Source: Shewanella schlegeliana
GTDB taxonomy: Bacteria > Pseudomonadota > Gammaproteobacteria > Enterobacterales > Shewanellaceae
Length of the DNA: 64,000 nt
Reading direction: 5' to 3'
Assembly (NCBI RefSeq): GCF_016765635.1
Contig: NZ_JAESVD010000008.1
Location: 124,001 to 188,000, forward strand
Of this stretch, positions 18,264 through 27,572 are shown piece by piece; the first letter of the stretch is position 1; every line of letters begins with the position of its first letter. The translations under genes and the position numbers were made by a program. The notes under the pieces were generated by a model. It was not told the DNA's origin. It made no database searches and saw nothing but the letters and a program-made list of their open reading frames with translations.

Positions 18264-18908
18264 CTAACGCTCAATATTGACAGCGATCTGTTTAGCCAGT
18301 TTTAACAGCAAACTTCTCATCTGGGTAACGGATTGCGAATACCCATCCGCTTCTAATGGTTCCTCAAAGGTAAAAGTTTGTTCAATGGCCTGTTGCCCCT
18401 TTGCTTTACCTTGCATTTCTAACTTGTTGTTATATTGATAACGACCCGATAGCACCACCTTAGATTGTGCTGTCACATAGAAATAATCGATTTCAATAGA
18501 CAGCTGCGCTAGCTCATTAGCCTGCAGAGCTTCGGCTTCTGGGACAAATTTAAGCGTTTTACTGATAGCGTTTAAATCAAGCTGTAAGGCTTTTAAGGTC
18601 TCATCGGCTAATGGTTCAGCCCACATGTGAAAGCTGGCATAGCTCAGTTTGTGCTGATTAATCTGCATCACGAGATAGGGAGAGTTTAAATATTCCGCCA
18701 ATTGCACAGTGAGCCCAACACTGGTTTTTTCACTAGGCTCAACGCCCTGATTTAATTCAATCTGCCCTTGTGATGTTTTCCCTGCTGCCGAGTAGCTATT
18801 TAACAAGTAATAACTATTGCTGCTTGGAGCAGAACTGCACCCTGTAAGTAACAAGGCGGCACCGATTAAACTCATTAAGCCCAGTCTCATTGTTAATATC
18901 AGTCTCAT
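18264..18908 (-). CDS. pqiC: PqiC, outer-membrane lipoprotein of the Pqi lipid-transport complex
   Basis: A 214-residue lipoprotein (lipobox LLTGC, about residue 24) of the ABC-transport-auxiliary/YmbA family. In E. coli PqiC sits in the outer membrane and contacts the PqiB tunnel. Its ATG overlaps the pqiB stop (ATGA). The family assignment rests on size, lipobox and gene order, as the sequence itself is poorly conserved. Confidence 0.85.
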   Translation of the reverse strand: MRLILTMRLGLMSLIGAALLLTGCSSAPSSNSYYLLNSYSAAGKTSQGQIELNQGVEPSEKTSVGLTVQLAEYLNSPYLVMQINQHKLSYASFHMWAEPLADETLKALQLDLNAISKTLKFVPEAEALQANELAQLSIEIDYFYVTAQSKVVLSGRYQYNNKLEMQGKAKGQQAIEQTFTFEEPLEADGYSQSVTQMRSLLLKLAKQIAVNIER

Positions 18909-20557
18909 TGGTTAACCTCTGAATGTTTTTTGGGCTCTAAGTCTTGGCTACCAGAGTCAAAGATAAGACCATTCGGTTTGTGCTTTAATTGCTCCAACAA
19001 AGGCTTAAGCTCATACATCACATCTGAAATACTCTTCATCGCTTCCTGTAACCCCTCATAACCTTGAGATCCAGATGAGAAATCTTGGCTCAATGTTTCA
19101 AAACTATCCAATGCGACTCTTAACTGCTTAATTAAGCCTTGCTGTTCAGCACTGACTAATAACTTATCTAGATTTTGACTCGTATGCTGAAGCTCGCTAA
19201 GCAGACTGGCTGCATTAACTAGGGTGACATTGGCATTACCCGTTAGCTCATCTAATGGCAAACCATTCAGCTTGTCGACAAATAGCTCAACTTTATCAAT
19301 CAATTGAGAATACTGATCTTTTACCGTCGGGATTACTGGATAATTTTGATAAGTCTCAAGCTTCTCTAGTCGTGGTAAATCAAAATGCTGTAACTCAACA
19401 AATAAACTTCCTGTCAGTAAGCTACCTGTTTTCAAGCTGGCCCTTAATCCTTCTTTAATCCACAGGGTATTATGTTTCTTCATCAAGGCCATGCCTTGTT
19501 CATTATCAGGCAAGCCTATTCGACCAGGCTGTATGCTGAGCAGCACAGGAATACGAACTGCCTCGCTGTACATGATGCTAGGATCTGTAGTTATCAATTC
19601 AACGGAGGAAACCTCACCTACCGTCACACCGCGATACTCCACTGGCGCACCGACACTTAATCCTCGAATCGTATCACTCACTAACATCACATATTGTAGT
19701 GAGTATTTATAGCGGGCATTACTGGCACCTTGATAGTCATCAAAAATTTGAAAAGAGTCTAGCTCATTAATTTTAGTTCCCAATGGCATTCCGTCCGGTA
19801 TGCCAAAGGTCACGCCATTGGTTAATATGGTTTGAAGACTACCTGTTTTAAGTGAAATCCCCTCAGCATTGAGGTCAACCACTAAACCACTAGCATCCCA
19901 GAATCGAGTGTTATTAGTGAGTAGCTCATGGTATGGAGCATGAATAAATGCATTGTAATAAACAGCGCGTTCATTGATATTAAAGTGCACCTCTTCAATT
20001 TTACCGACGGTTAACCCTTTATAGATAATAGGGTCCCCCTGAGAGTAAGCGAACTCCTTATCACTGATTAATGTGACTTGTAAGCCAGGCGTCCCCTTTG
20101 GCGTAATGGGAGGAGAGTTTAAGGCGGTAAATTCATTACGACCTTGCTTAGATGAGCCCGGTGAGAGCTCAATATACACACCGGATATTAATGTATCTAA
20201 ACCAGTGATCCCTGAGAGGGCAACTTTTGGGCTCACCACCCAAAACTTACTGTCTTCCATCAGCATTTTTTCAGTATTTTTTGACATTCTTGCAGTGACA
20301 ATAACGCCATCATCTTGATCATTGAGCTTAATGGTTTCAACCTCGCCAATAGTAACCGATCTCGATTTTATTTTTGTTTTTCCCGCTTCCATCCCCTCTG
20401 CAGAATTAAAAAGAATGGTCACAGTCGGGCCCTGGTTACTTATGTGGTAATACACCATCCAGCCACCAATCAGTAGGGCAACTATGGGCACAAACCAGAT
20501 AGTAGAGATTGTTTTCACTGTTTTAATCTCTGCATCAAGGGGCTGTTGTGTTTTCAT
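18905..20557 (-). CDS. pqiB: PqiB, three-MCE-domain periplasmic lipid conduit
   Basis: A 550-residue protein with one N-terminal membrane helix (about residues 18-38) and three MCE/MlaD domains (about 45-135, 160-225 and 285-395), each with GxxVxYxGxxVGxV-type motifs such as YKGLTVGKIEEV and EYRGVTVGEVSSV. A long coiled-coil C-terminus (about 420-530) fits the needle that spans the periplasm in PqiB. It moves phospholipids between membranes together with PqiA and PqiC. Five bases separate it from pqiA. Confidence 0.95.
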   Translation of the reverse strand: MKTQQPLDAEIKTVKTISTIWFVPIVALLIGGWMVYYHISNQGPTVTILFNSAEGMEAGKTKIKSRSVTIGEVETIKLNDQDDGVIVTARMSKNTEKMLMEDSKFWVVSPKVALSGITGLDTLISGVYIELSPGSSKQGRNEFTALNSPPITPKGTPGLQVTLISDKEFAYSQGDPIIYKGLTVGKIEEVHFNINERAVYYNAFIHAPYHELLTNNTRFWDASGLVVDLNAEGISLKTGSLQTILTNGVTFGIPDGMPLGTKINELDSFQIFDDYQGASNARYKYSLQYVMLVSDTIRGLSVGAPVEYRGVTVGEVSSVELITTDPSIMYSEAVRIPVLLSIQPGRIGLPDNEQGMALMKKHNTLWIKEGLRASLKTGSLLTGSLFVELQHFDLPRLEKLETYQNYPVIPTVKDQYSQLIDKVELFVDKLNGLPLDELTGNANVTLVNAASLLSELQHTSQNLDKLLVSAEQQGLIKQLRVALDSFETLSQDFSSGSQGYEGLQEAMKSISDVMYELKPLLEQLKHKPNGLIFDSGSQDLEPKKHSEVNQ

Positions 20558-20562
20558 AAATT

Positions 20563-21768
20563 TTAATACTCGTTATAGATTAATTTTGGCTCAAAGCTCA
20601 TTGCAGCTAACATAGTTACGATGACGACCGCCGAAAAAGCCAAACTAGCAGGGCCAGGTATTATGCTCATGGTATTGCCAAGCTGAACCAAGCTTGTGAG
20701 TGTAATCACCACAAATATATCCACCATGGACCAGCGACCAATAAACTCTGCAGCGCGGTACAAAAGTATTCGTTGATGCGATAATTGACCCGAGTGGATC
20801 TGTACGCTGTAATTTAACCAGATAAGGCTAGCTATTTTAGTAATCGGTACCATAATGCTGGCAATAAAGACTACCATAGCAATAGGATATGACTTTTCTT
20901 GCCAGAGTAATAATACCCCACCAATTATGGTATTAGGTTCATTCTGTCCTAAAAATTGAGTATTCATTATCGGCAAAATATTAGCCGGAATGTAAAGAAG
21001 AATTGCAGTAATAATTAATGCCCAAGTTTTTTGAATTGATAGGCTGTTAGCTCGACGTTTATCACTGCTTGTCACTTGAGGTATGAGTTTGGGCTCGGCA
21101 GGCTCAGACACTGGAACGCGGACTCGCTGCTGTTCAGCGCGCCTCATTGTTAACGCTTGATAAAATGCTCTTTTATCCAAGTGTAATAACGCGGCAGTCA
21201 TTGAAATTGAAAATAAAATAAATGAAAAATAGGAAGTCCCCAAACCAATCTCTGCTATCGAAATTATCTTTACAAAGCTTACTAAGGTTCCTATTAAGAA
21301 AATCTCTACCATATTCCAAGGTATCAATTTAAATATCACACTTGTGAGGCCTAGCCCTTTAGGTGGATAGCGACCTTGCCTGAGAAAAAACACTAAGTAG
21401 ATAAGAGAGATTAATATGAAACCGGGGATAACAAATACGCTAGCCACTTCGATAATGGCAAGCCAAGCATAACCATTATCAATAAGAATACTCACGCTGT
21501 CTAAGAGCTTAATGCTATCTCCTAAACCATTATATTCAAAAGAAATAAACTCAAATTGAAATGATAGGATCAAGAAAATTAACGCTGAAATGGCAAACGC
21601 AAGGATACGATCCAAGCAGTTATTACGTCTAGCCGTTAAAAGGTAGCCACAACGAGGACAAAGCGCTTTTTGGTTTACCGCTAACTTGGGGATCAATAAG
21701 GTAAGCTCACACTCACCACAGACATCAGGCTCATTTAAACTATTGTTTTTACCACTCTTAATAACCAT
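20563..21768 (-). CDS. pqiA: PqiA, inner-membrane subunit of the Pqi complex
   Basis: About 401 residues with two PqiA domains. A CGEC...CPRCG zinc-ribbon-like motif (about residues 18-42) precedes the first group of membrane helices; a second set begins near residue 245. The second zinc-ribbon normally present is not evident, as the linker reads AEPKLIPQVTSSDKR. The start at ATG 21768 is preferred over a TTG at 21780. First gene of pqiABC; induced by paraquat and envelope stress in E. coli. Confidence 0.92.
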   Translation of the reverse strand: MVIKSGKNNSLNEPDVCGECELTLLIPKLAVNQKALCPRCGYLLTARRNNCLDRILAFAISALIFLILSFQFEFISFEYNGLGDSIKLLDSVSILIDNGYAWLAIIEVASVFVIPGFILISLIYLVFFLRQGRYPPKGLGLTSVIFKLIPWNMVEIFLIGTLVSFVKIISIAEIGLGTSYFSFILFSISMTAALLHLDKRAFYQALTMRRAEQQRVRVPVSEPAEPKLIPQVTSSDKRRANSLSIQKTWALIITAILLYIPANILPIMNTQFLGQNEPNTIIGGVLLLWQEKSYPIAMVVFIASIMVPITKIASLIWLNYSVQIHSGQLSHQRILLYRAAEFIGRWSMVDIFVVITLTSLVQLGNTMSIIPGPASLAFSAVVIVTMLAAMSFEPKLIYNEY

Positions 21769-21890
21769 ACAGTTAATCAAACCTAATTTAGGTGTTTTGA
21801 CTTCAACAACAGGATAAATCTAAGCTAAAAGTTTACAACCCAGTATAAAAATACTCAAGTTTATAAATTTTAGCTATAGCGCAACATGGG

Positions 21891-21951
21891 CTGCCCCAAG
21901 TCTTATGGACAAGTTTTCCTACCTTTGGACTGCCCCGAGTCTTATGGACAA
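21891..21951. repeat. Two 22-bp direct repeats, possible insertion-sequence end
   Basis: CTGCCCC(A/G)AGTCTTATGG plus ACAA occurs at 21891-21912 and 21930-21951, differing at one base and 39 bp apart. The CTGCCCC...TGGACA pattern recalls terminal repeats of IS3-family elements, but no transposase is adjacent. Could be a remnant or a protein-binding site of the region upstream of pqiA. Confidence 0.45.
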
Positions 21952-21986
21952 ATGTCACCTAAGCTTTTTGCATAGGAGATATGTTT

Positions 21987-22115
21987 ATGAATAGGTCAAA
22001 ATCGCAAAACTCACTTCAGGCCAATGGGATGATAATGAAAACCCAAATGCAGGTAATTTTCCGTAACAACGAAAATGATGATTTTCATGATGAAATTTTG
22101 ATGATCTTTAATTAA
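21987..22115 (+). CDS. Possible small protein (42 aa)
   Basis: An ATG at 21987 preceded by AGGAG with 8-base spacing opens a 42-residue frame (begins MNRSKSQNSLQANG, ends DDFHDEILMIFN). No similarity is recognised. The good ribosome site is the main support; codon content is low-complexity, so it may be chance. Confidence 0.35.
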   Translation: MNRSKSQNSLQANGMIMKTQMQVIFRNNENDDFHDEILMIFN

Positions 22116-22217
22116 TTTAGCCCTCGAATAAAGCGTGACCAATATCACAACTTTACGTTTAGCTTAAGCGCAACCTAGACCCATCAACTGATAGTTATCT
22201 AATTTAGAGGCGTAAAA

Positions 22218-22532
22218 ATGAGTAATCAATCCAATCATGATCAGCAACATACAGCTGAGTTTGAACATGAGCGTATGGAACGAAAGTACAATGATGGGGA
22301 TAAATACGACGATCAACATGAGCATAAACACAATAAAGACCATCATCAAACGCGAGATCATGAAAAAAGCCATCCTCACACTCAACATGGTGGAAATCCA
22401 ACAGGTCATAAACATTCTGTACAAACCCATGATGATCGTCATGAACATAATGAGCATAAACACCATAAAGTTAAAAAGCATGACCATAAAGAATCAACGA
22501 GAGAGCACCATAAAACAGGCCATAAGGACTAA
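22218..22532 (+). CDS. Histidine-rich, highly charged small protein (104 aa)
   Basis: Of 104 residues 25 are His, with many Asp, Glu and Lys and almost no hydrophobic residues. Short units such as HEHKH and HEHNEHKHH recur. There is no signal peptide. AGAGG lies 7 bases before the ATG. It would be intrinsically disordered and could bind or store Ni, Zn or Cu; several bacterial metal-storage proteins are His-rich. No metal transporter or hydrogenase genes are adjacent, so the role is inferred from composition only. Other long frames here are shadows of the repetitive DNA. Confidence 0.65.
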   Translation: MSNQSNHDQQHTAEFEHERMERKYNDGDKYDDQHEHKHNKDHHQTRDHEKSHPHTQHGGNPTGHKHSVQTHDDRHEHNEHKHHKVKKHDHKESTREHHKTGHKD

Positions 22533-23126
22533 TTGATAATATATTATTGTTAATTTGTGTTGCTAAGCTCACATGGCAGTAACCTTATTTTGCTGCCATG
22601 CTTACAACGAAATAAAGGGCAATACCAAAAAGAGTCAATCCCGATTAAGCCTGTTAACCAAAAAAAATGAGTCCAAGAGTCACTAGCTATCGAGAACAGT
22701 AGCTGCAGTAATCATATCCTCACCTTTAGCCACAAAGAAATATTGAGCCTCCACCAACTCCTATTACTACATTAATTATCAATGATTTAGAGTGTCCACT
22801 TCAAGACTTTAGTAATATCTGCAACTTTGTTAGTAAGTGCTAGTGAGCCGTAACGATGGAGTAGGCTTAGTGCAAGGTCTATCCATATTTTTCCTCTATT
22901 GAGTCAACTCTAGTCATCTTCGTCATCGCTTTTATGTATAAATATAGATGGCAAAGAGTCCCGAATATAACAATCTGTACTAGTTGAATTGTGAAAGGAT
23001 CCGGATATGACAATTCAATTAAAGTTTACCCTCCTCCTGCTTATTGATTTATCATTGTTCTCCATAGAGAATAACAGTTAATGATAGCGGTTTATTCAAC
23101 AGTATTAATTTAGGAGTTTCAGTTAG
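22533..23126. other. Intergenic stretch with one hairpin, no gene seen
   Basis: About 590 bp. CATGGCAG and CTGCCATG (about 22573-22600) form an 8-bp stem after the His-rich gene, without a T-run. The rest is AT-rich and holds the promoter of the dCMP deaminase gene. Confidence 0.5.
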
Positions 23127-23558
23127 ATGATGACAAAGTGGGCGACACGTTTCTTACAGATGGCCGAGCTTGTTGGATCTTGGAGTAAAGATCCCTCCAC
23201 TCAAGTGGGTGCGGTGATCACTGAAGATAACCGAATTGTCTCCTTAGGTTTCAACGGCTACCCACACGGGATCTCAGATAGTGCCGAAACCGATAACCGA
23301 GAGATGAAGCTACTAAAAACACTCCATGCAGAAGAGAATGCCATTCTCTATGCTAAGCGCGACCTTAGCGGCTGCGAAATATGGGTGACTCACTTCCCCT
23401 GCCCTAACTGCGCAGCCAAGATAATCCAAACAGGTTTAAGCACGGTGCATAGCCCAAAACCAAGCGAGGACTTTCTATCTCGCTGGGCAGATAAAATTAA
23501 GATTAGCCAAGATATGTTCGACCAAGCCGGTGTTAAGGTCGATTGGATGCAGGCTTAA
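23127..23558 (+). CDS. dCMP deaminase-family protein
   Basis: A 143-residue zinc-dependent cytidine/deoxycytidylate deaminase. Motifs: HAEENAI (about residues 67-73; zinc His and catalytic Glu) and PCPNCA (about 91-96; zinc Cys pair). KDPSTQVGAVI is the substrate-pocket signature of dCMP deaminases, which convert dCMP to dUMP for thymidylate supply. The last 128 bp of the gene recur at 25580-25707 beyond the next gene, where the native terminator also seems to lie. The present end (MQA) differs from the duplicate (MQVD). Confidence 0.88.
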   Translation: MMTKWATRFLQMAELVGSWSKDPSTQVGAVITEDNRIVSLGFNGYPHGISDSAETDNREMKLLKTLHAEENAILYAKRDLSGCEIWVTHFPCPNCAAKIIQTGLSTVHSPKPSEDFLSRWADKIKISQDMFDQAGVKVDWMQA

Positions 23559-23565
23559 CATGACT

Positions 23566-23605
23566 GCAGAGTACTGTTATTAAGCATACTCTGCTGTTAT
23601 TTTTA
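23566..23605. terminator. Terminator between convergent genes
   Basis: GCAGAGTA (23566-23573) and TACTCTGC (23587-23594) form a stem followed by TGTTATTTTTAT; serves the deaminase gene. Confidence 0.7.
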
Positions 23606-25507
23606 TAAATGCCGATTTAGAAACGCTTCAATAGCTTCTAAGGTCGCTAAGCGATTCGCTTCAATCTCTAGATAGTGGTTACCATTTTTTAGCTCGATAT
23701 AATCGACTTGTTTACCTACAGCTTTGAGTTCAGCATACATTTCACGGCTATGGTATACATCTACCACAGTATCGTGTTCACCATGAATAAGTAGTAATGG
23801 AATATTTATCTTCTTAGAAAAATTGACTGGCGACTGTTGTTCGAGATAGTCACTGTCACTACCAAATTGTTTTTTTACTATGTCATAATTAGTGAAGTTT
23901 TTAGCTGAGCTAACAATATATTCAAGATCGGATACTCCGGCAAAACTAGCAGAACATTTAAATGTATTTTGCTGTTTTACAGCAGCCATCATAGCCGCAT
24001 AACCACCGTAGCTAGAGCCTACAATACATACTTGCTTAGCTGGAATCCGATACTGCTTTACCATCCAGTGAGCCGCATCTGCTAAATCATCTTGCATTTT
24101 CCCTCCCCATTGACGTATTGAAGCCACCTCGAATTCAAACCCATAACCAGAGGATCCTCGGAAGTTAGGTTCCAATACCGTATAACCTCGACTGGCAAAA
24201 AATTGAGAAAACCAATCAAAGCCAGAATACTCACGCACCATAGGACCACCATGTGGTATCACTATAGCAGCATGCTTATTTGGTACATTTTTGTGAGGAA
24301 GAGTGACATAGCCTTCAATTTCAATACCATCACGGGATTGGTATTTTATTTTAGTTTTTGGAGATAGCGACTGCTCATATAGCTTAGGGTATTGCTGCAA
24401 AATATAGTCGATGTATTTAGCTTTTCGATCACCTAAGTAATAAGCACCTGGGGTAGCATTACTTCTACTAAACAAAATATATTTATTTTCATCGTGGCTC
24501 ATACTCACAATATCATTAAATGAATCTGGAATTGCTTTGTTCAGCGCTGCTTGGAACTCTTCATACTTCTCATCAAAGTATATTTTTCCGTTATTCGCCT
24601 CACCATGATAGACGCCTATAACATCATTGGTTTTAGTTGAGTATATTAGCGAGCCTTCAATGTCATAACGGGCATCAGCGTAAATAAGTTCTCTATCTAA
24701 GTCTTTAGTCGATACATCGACAACAAAAATGGCATAACGACCTTTATGTAAGGCTCGTATATATAAGTGTTCAGGATTTAAACCAAAGCCTAATGGCGTC
24801 ACATCAGGCTCATCAAATAGTTCATATTCCCAAACTTTACGCCAATTTTCGCCGTTTTTATCACATAGCCGATAAAACCTTTTGGTTTCATCAATTGCAT
24901 AACCTAATCTTACTCTATGCTGCCTGTCAGCCATCCAAAAAGTTGTATCACTGTTCCCTCTGTGAACAAGGCTGCGCTTTCTCTTTGAGCTTATATCTAA
25001 CTTATATACATCGGGTCGATTATAAGACTTTAAACTCAACTGCATGAGGATATGATTAGGCTCATCAGGCAAGATATCGATGATCCTGTTTTGAAACTGA
25101 GGCCTCAGATCGCCTACTCTTGGCTGAAATACTGACTCAGCTTTAGATTTCCCATCAATTTTAATTTTTAACAATCGAGTAATAGTGTGCTTTTTTTGCT
25201 TCTTACCAGCAGGGTAATCGGCACTAATTAAAATTTGTTGATTGTTAGCCCATAGGTACCAAGTAATTTTAAATATTTGATTATCGGTATGGACTAAAAT
25301 TCGCTTTTCACCAGTCTGAATATTTGTTACACCCAGATAGCTATTACCACTTTTATTGATAACATAGGAGAAGTGTTTACCATCAGGTGATAGTTTTACT
25401 TGTTCGGATTGAGGTAAAGCTCCGAAAGCATCTACGGGCAAAAGTTCATATGCCAAAAGATAAGGTTGAAAAAATAGAGCAAGACAGAAGAACCATCGAA
25501 CGTTCAT
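23603..25507 (-). CDS. Secreted S9-family prolyl-oligopeptidase-like peptidase
   Basis: A 634-residue protein with a signal peptide (to about residue 20), a beta-propeller-like N-terminal domain, and a C-terminal alpha/beta-hydrolase domain. Nucleophile motif GSSYGGYAA (about residue 498), Asp in HGEHDTVV (about 577) and His in NGNHYLE (about 609) make a complete triad. Such dipeptidyl or oligopeptidases cleave short peptides in the periplasm. AAGGA precedes the ATG. Codon use is more AT-rich than the core genes. The gene sits inside a duplicated tail of the deaminase gene, so it is probably a later arrival. Confidence 0.9.
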   Translation of the reverse strand: MNVRWFFCLALFFQPYLLAYELLPVDAFGALPQSEQVKLSPDGKHFSYVINKSGNSYLGVTNIQTGEKRILVHTDNQIFKITWYLWANNQQILISADYPAGKKQKKHTITRLLKIKIDGKSKAESVFQPRVGDLRPQFQNRIIDILPDEPNHILMQLSLKSYNRPDVYKLDISSKRKRSLVHRGNSDTTFWMADRQHRVRLGYAIDETKRFYRLCDKNGENWRKVWEYELFDEPDVTPLGFGLNPEHLYIRALHKGRYAIFVVDVSTKDLDRELIYADARYDIEGSLIYSTKTNDVIGVYHGEANNGKIYFDEKYEEFQAALNKAIPDSFNDIVSMSHDENKYILFSRSNATPGAYYLGDRKAKYIDYILQQYPKLYEQSLSPKTKIKYQSRDGIEIEGYVTLPHKNVPNKHAAIVIPHGGPMVREYSGFDWFSQFFASRGYTVLEPNFRGSSGYGFEFEVASIRQWGGKMQDDLADAAHWMVKQYRIPAKQVCIVGSSYGGYAAMMAAVKQQNTFKCSASFAGVSDLEYIVSSAKNFTNYDIVKKQFGSDSDYLEQQSPVNFSKKINIPLLLIHGEHDTVVDVYHSREMYAELKAVGKQVDYIELKNGNHYLEIEANRLATLEAIEAFLNRHL

Positions 25508-25579
25508 ATCACAAATCCTTTGCGTTTTAGCCGCTTAACCTACAACTTCAGCCAGTTGAATGTCAAATATATAGACAAC

Positions 25580-25715
25580 CCAAACAGGTTTAAGCACGGT
25601 GCATAGCCTAAAACCAAGCAAGGACTTTCTATCTCGCTGGGCAGATAAAATTAAGATTAGCCAAGATATGTTCGACCAAGCCGGTGTTAAGGTCGATTGG
25701 ATGCAGGTCGACTAA
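25580..25715 (+). pseudogene. Duplicated 3' end of the dCMP deaminase gene
   Basis: Positions 25580-25707 repeat 23426-23553 with 126 of 128 bases identical. The frame continues to a stop reading MQVD. The two differences would change Pro to Leu and Glu to Lys. No start or 5' part is present, so it is a gene remnant. The strong terminator at 25751 follows. Confidence 0.92.
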
Positions 25716-25750
25716 TACACATGAGCTAACAAGGCATTACCTTGATCATT

Positions 25751-25780
25751 AAAAGGGCGCTAATTGGCGCCCTTTTGCTT
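25751..25780 (+). terminator. Intrinsic terminator, probably the original one of the deaminase gene
   Basis: AAAAGGGCGC and GCGCCCTTTT flank a short TAATTG loop, followed by a T-rich tract. It lies about 35 bp past the duplicated gene tail. Confidence 0.85.
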
Positions 25781-25784
25781 TCTA

Positions 25785-26111
25785 ATCTGCTGAACAAGCA
25801 ATTAATCGATCAAGGTGAACACCTTTATCACATGATCCAGGTTCGCAACGAAATCGAAGCGATTGACCGCCAACACAGCGAGTTTGACTACTACGACAAA
25901 TTTAATGGTGGTGAATTTATCTCAGGAATGAATAAACGGGTTTTAGATGAGAGCAAGTTAAATGAAATTGCTTTAGAGAAAAGACTGATATTCAGAGGCA
26001 GCCGCTTGAAAAACAAGCTTTTTTCATAAAAGCCTCGTCGATACAATCATCGAGCACAACCCGCAAGGCATCAGCTTCTCGTTGGTTGATGGCTATAACG
26101 AATTTGGCTAG
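25785..26111 (+). pseudogene. Broken Imm11/DUF1629-like immunity gene (3' part)
   Basis: The frame includes SKLNEIALEKRLIFRGSR, close to NAVALENRLVFRPS of the intact gene at 39170. It then runs to a stop at 26027-26029, but a shift of frame after FIKAS continues the family-like ending VDTIIEHNPQGISFSLVDGY and NEFG to a stop at 26109-26111. No credible 5' part exists; the deaminase terminator precedes it. It looks like a remnant of a toxin-immunity cassette. A further short open stretch (ending in KDPWASKWLH, to about 26193) may be another fragment. Confidence 0.6.
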
Positions 26112-26190
26112 CCGATCTAGCTCTAACTCATTGTGAACAAGCCACACAAGGACGCGCTATTAAAGATCCATGGGCGTCCAAGTGGTTGCA

Positions 26191-27429
26191 TTAATCGTAA
26201 CAAAAAATATGGGTTAACTGGCGCCAATCAGTCTCATCGCCCCATAGTGCATCGACTGGAATACTATAGATACAGCTTCCAAAGTCTGTATATAAATAGC
26301 TTAAGATAGCGATATGATTTTCAGGAAGGTATGCCTCTTCAGTGAACGTTCCCTCTTCAGTAAAGACTTCCCGCGTGCGCGCTTCAATCCGAGGCATTAA
26401 ACCATAGTCATAGTACAAATCCGTATAAAGTTCAGGATCAATTACTAAACTATTTTTATCGATGGCGGCAGTAATTTCAGCTTCACTTAATGGCAACTGG
26501 GTGTATGCCTGCCAGCGAATAGGATAGTGACCCGCTTTACGATAGCTAACATCAAAACCCGAGGGCGCTAGAGAGTCCCCAGTTATCGCTCTATCTGGAT
26601 ATTCCACCCAATTCAAACCCTCCATATCGGCCTCCGTCCAGAATATAGCCTCGCAGCGACCCGTAGGCTCCTCTCCCTCATCAGGCTCTTGAAGATAAAC
26701 CTGCAGTAAGCCTTTACTTGGTAGGACTGGATTGCGCCCTTGTAACTGGGCAAAGTTAATTTGGAAGGCAAGCTTTAGACTTTCATCTTTGTTGATAACG
26801 TCCAAATTCGCGCGAGCGATAGCGGAGTCAGAACTGGGCAGCCAAGGTGCACCGGCAATACGACTCTGGAATTCACTGTCATATTCTGCAGCAAGCATAT
26901 GAAAACCAACGCAGAGATCATCGAACTGCGCTTCTAGCTTCCGCAGTTGCAACTGACTTTCTAGCCTGTTTGCAAACGCTTGCTTATAAAACTCACTACC
27001 GGATTGGTATTGATTGGTTAAGCCTGCCTGTTCAAACTTAGCTAACAAGCGTAAATAGGGCTCAGCTAAACGGGCTTTCTCAGTAATATCTTCAAGATCA
27101 CAACGCGCCGATGGCATTAACTCATCTAATCTATCCATCATGTTATTGGCCTTTGTGAGCTGGAAATGCCCCTTAGGTAAATCAACACTGTATGGATAGA
27201 GACTTGCTTCTTTGGCCGGATCAAAACTTGATTGGTTAAGCAGCCAAGATACCAGCTCAACACATGGCAAAGGTTTAGCAAAAACGTACTCTAAGGCGCT
27301 GCGCCCTTTACCGTCACGCTCATGAATATCTTGCCCTGCATCCAGCAGATCTTGCAATGCAGGTAGATGCTCAACAAACTGCTCATTCGACTTTATTTTT
27401 TTAAAAATCCAAAACCACTCTTTCAACAT
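26191..27429 (-). CDS. Ankyrin-like/DUF1963 (YwqG-type) protein
   Basis: A 412-residue protein from the ATG at 27429 (AAGGG upstream). Residues about 25-65 resemble one ankyrin repeat (LLDAGQDIHERDGKGRSALE). The C-terminal 230 residues match the DUF1963 pattern, with SLKLAFQINFAQL, LLQVYLQEPDE and a final DWRQLTHIFCYD. DUF1963 proteins are of unknown function and often occur near toxin-immunity genes, in keeping with the immunity remnant just downstream. A longer frame to 27495 has no ribosome site. Confidence 0.7.
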   Translation of the reverse strand: MLKEWFWIFKKIKSNEQFVEHLPALQDLLDAGQDIHERDGKGRSALEYVFAKPLPCVELVSWLLNQSSFDPAKEASLYPYSVDLPKGHFQLTKANNMMDRLDELMPSARCDLEDITEKARLAEPYLRLLAKFEQAGLTNQYQSGSEFYKQAFANRLESQLQLRKLEAQFDDLCVGFHMLAAEYDSEFQSRIAGAPWLPSSDSAIARANLDVINKDESLKLAFQINFAQLQGRNPVLPSKGLLQVYLQEPDEGEEPTGRCEAIFWTEADMEGLNWVEYPDRAITGDSLAPSGFDVSYRKAGHYPIRWQAYTQLPLSEAEITAAIDKNSLVIDPELYTDLYYDYGLMPRIEARTREVFTEEGTFTEEAYLPENHIAILSYLYTDFGSCIYSIPVDALWGDETDWRQLTHIFCYD

Positions 27430-27572
27430 AACTGCCCTTAAGTGACAAAGGTTAAACAACACAAAGTTAAACATTAGAAAGCCACCCATTATCAATCATC
27501 CGTAAGATAAGAGTGGCTTTAGCAAGCTGCATTAATTTTTAAACATTAGTTTTCCGCAATGCGTTTTCACAA

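Noticed and set aside
22164..22536. Met/Ile-rich frames overlapping the His-rich gene on both strands
   Set aside because: They are by-products of the repetitive CAT/ATG-rich DNA of the His-rich gene, which has the ribosome site.
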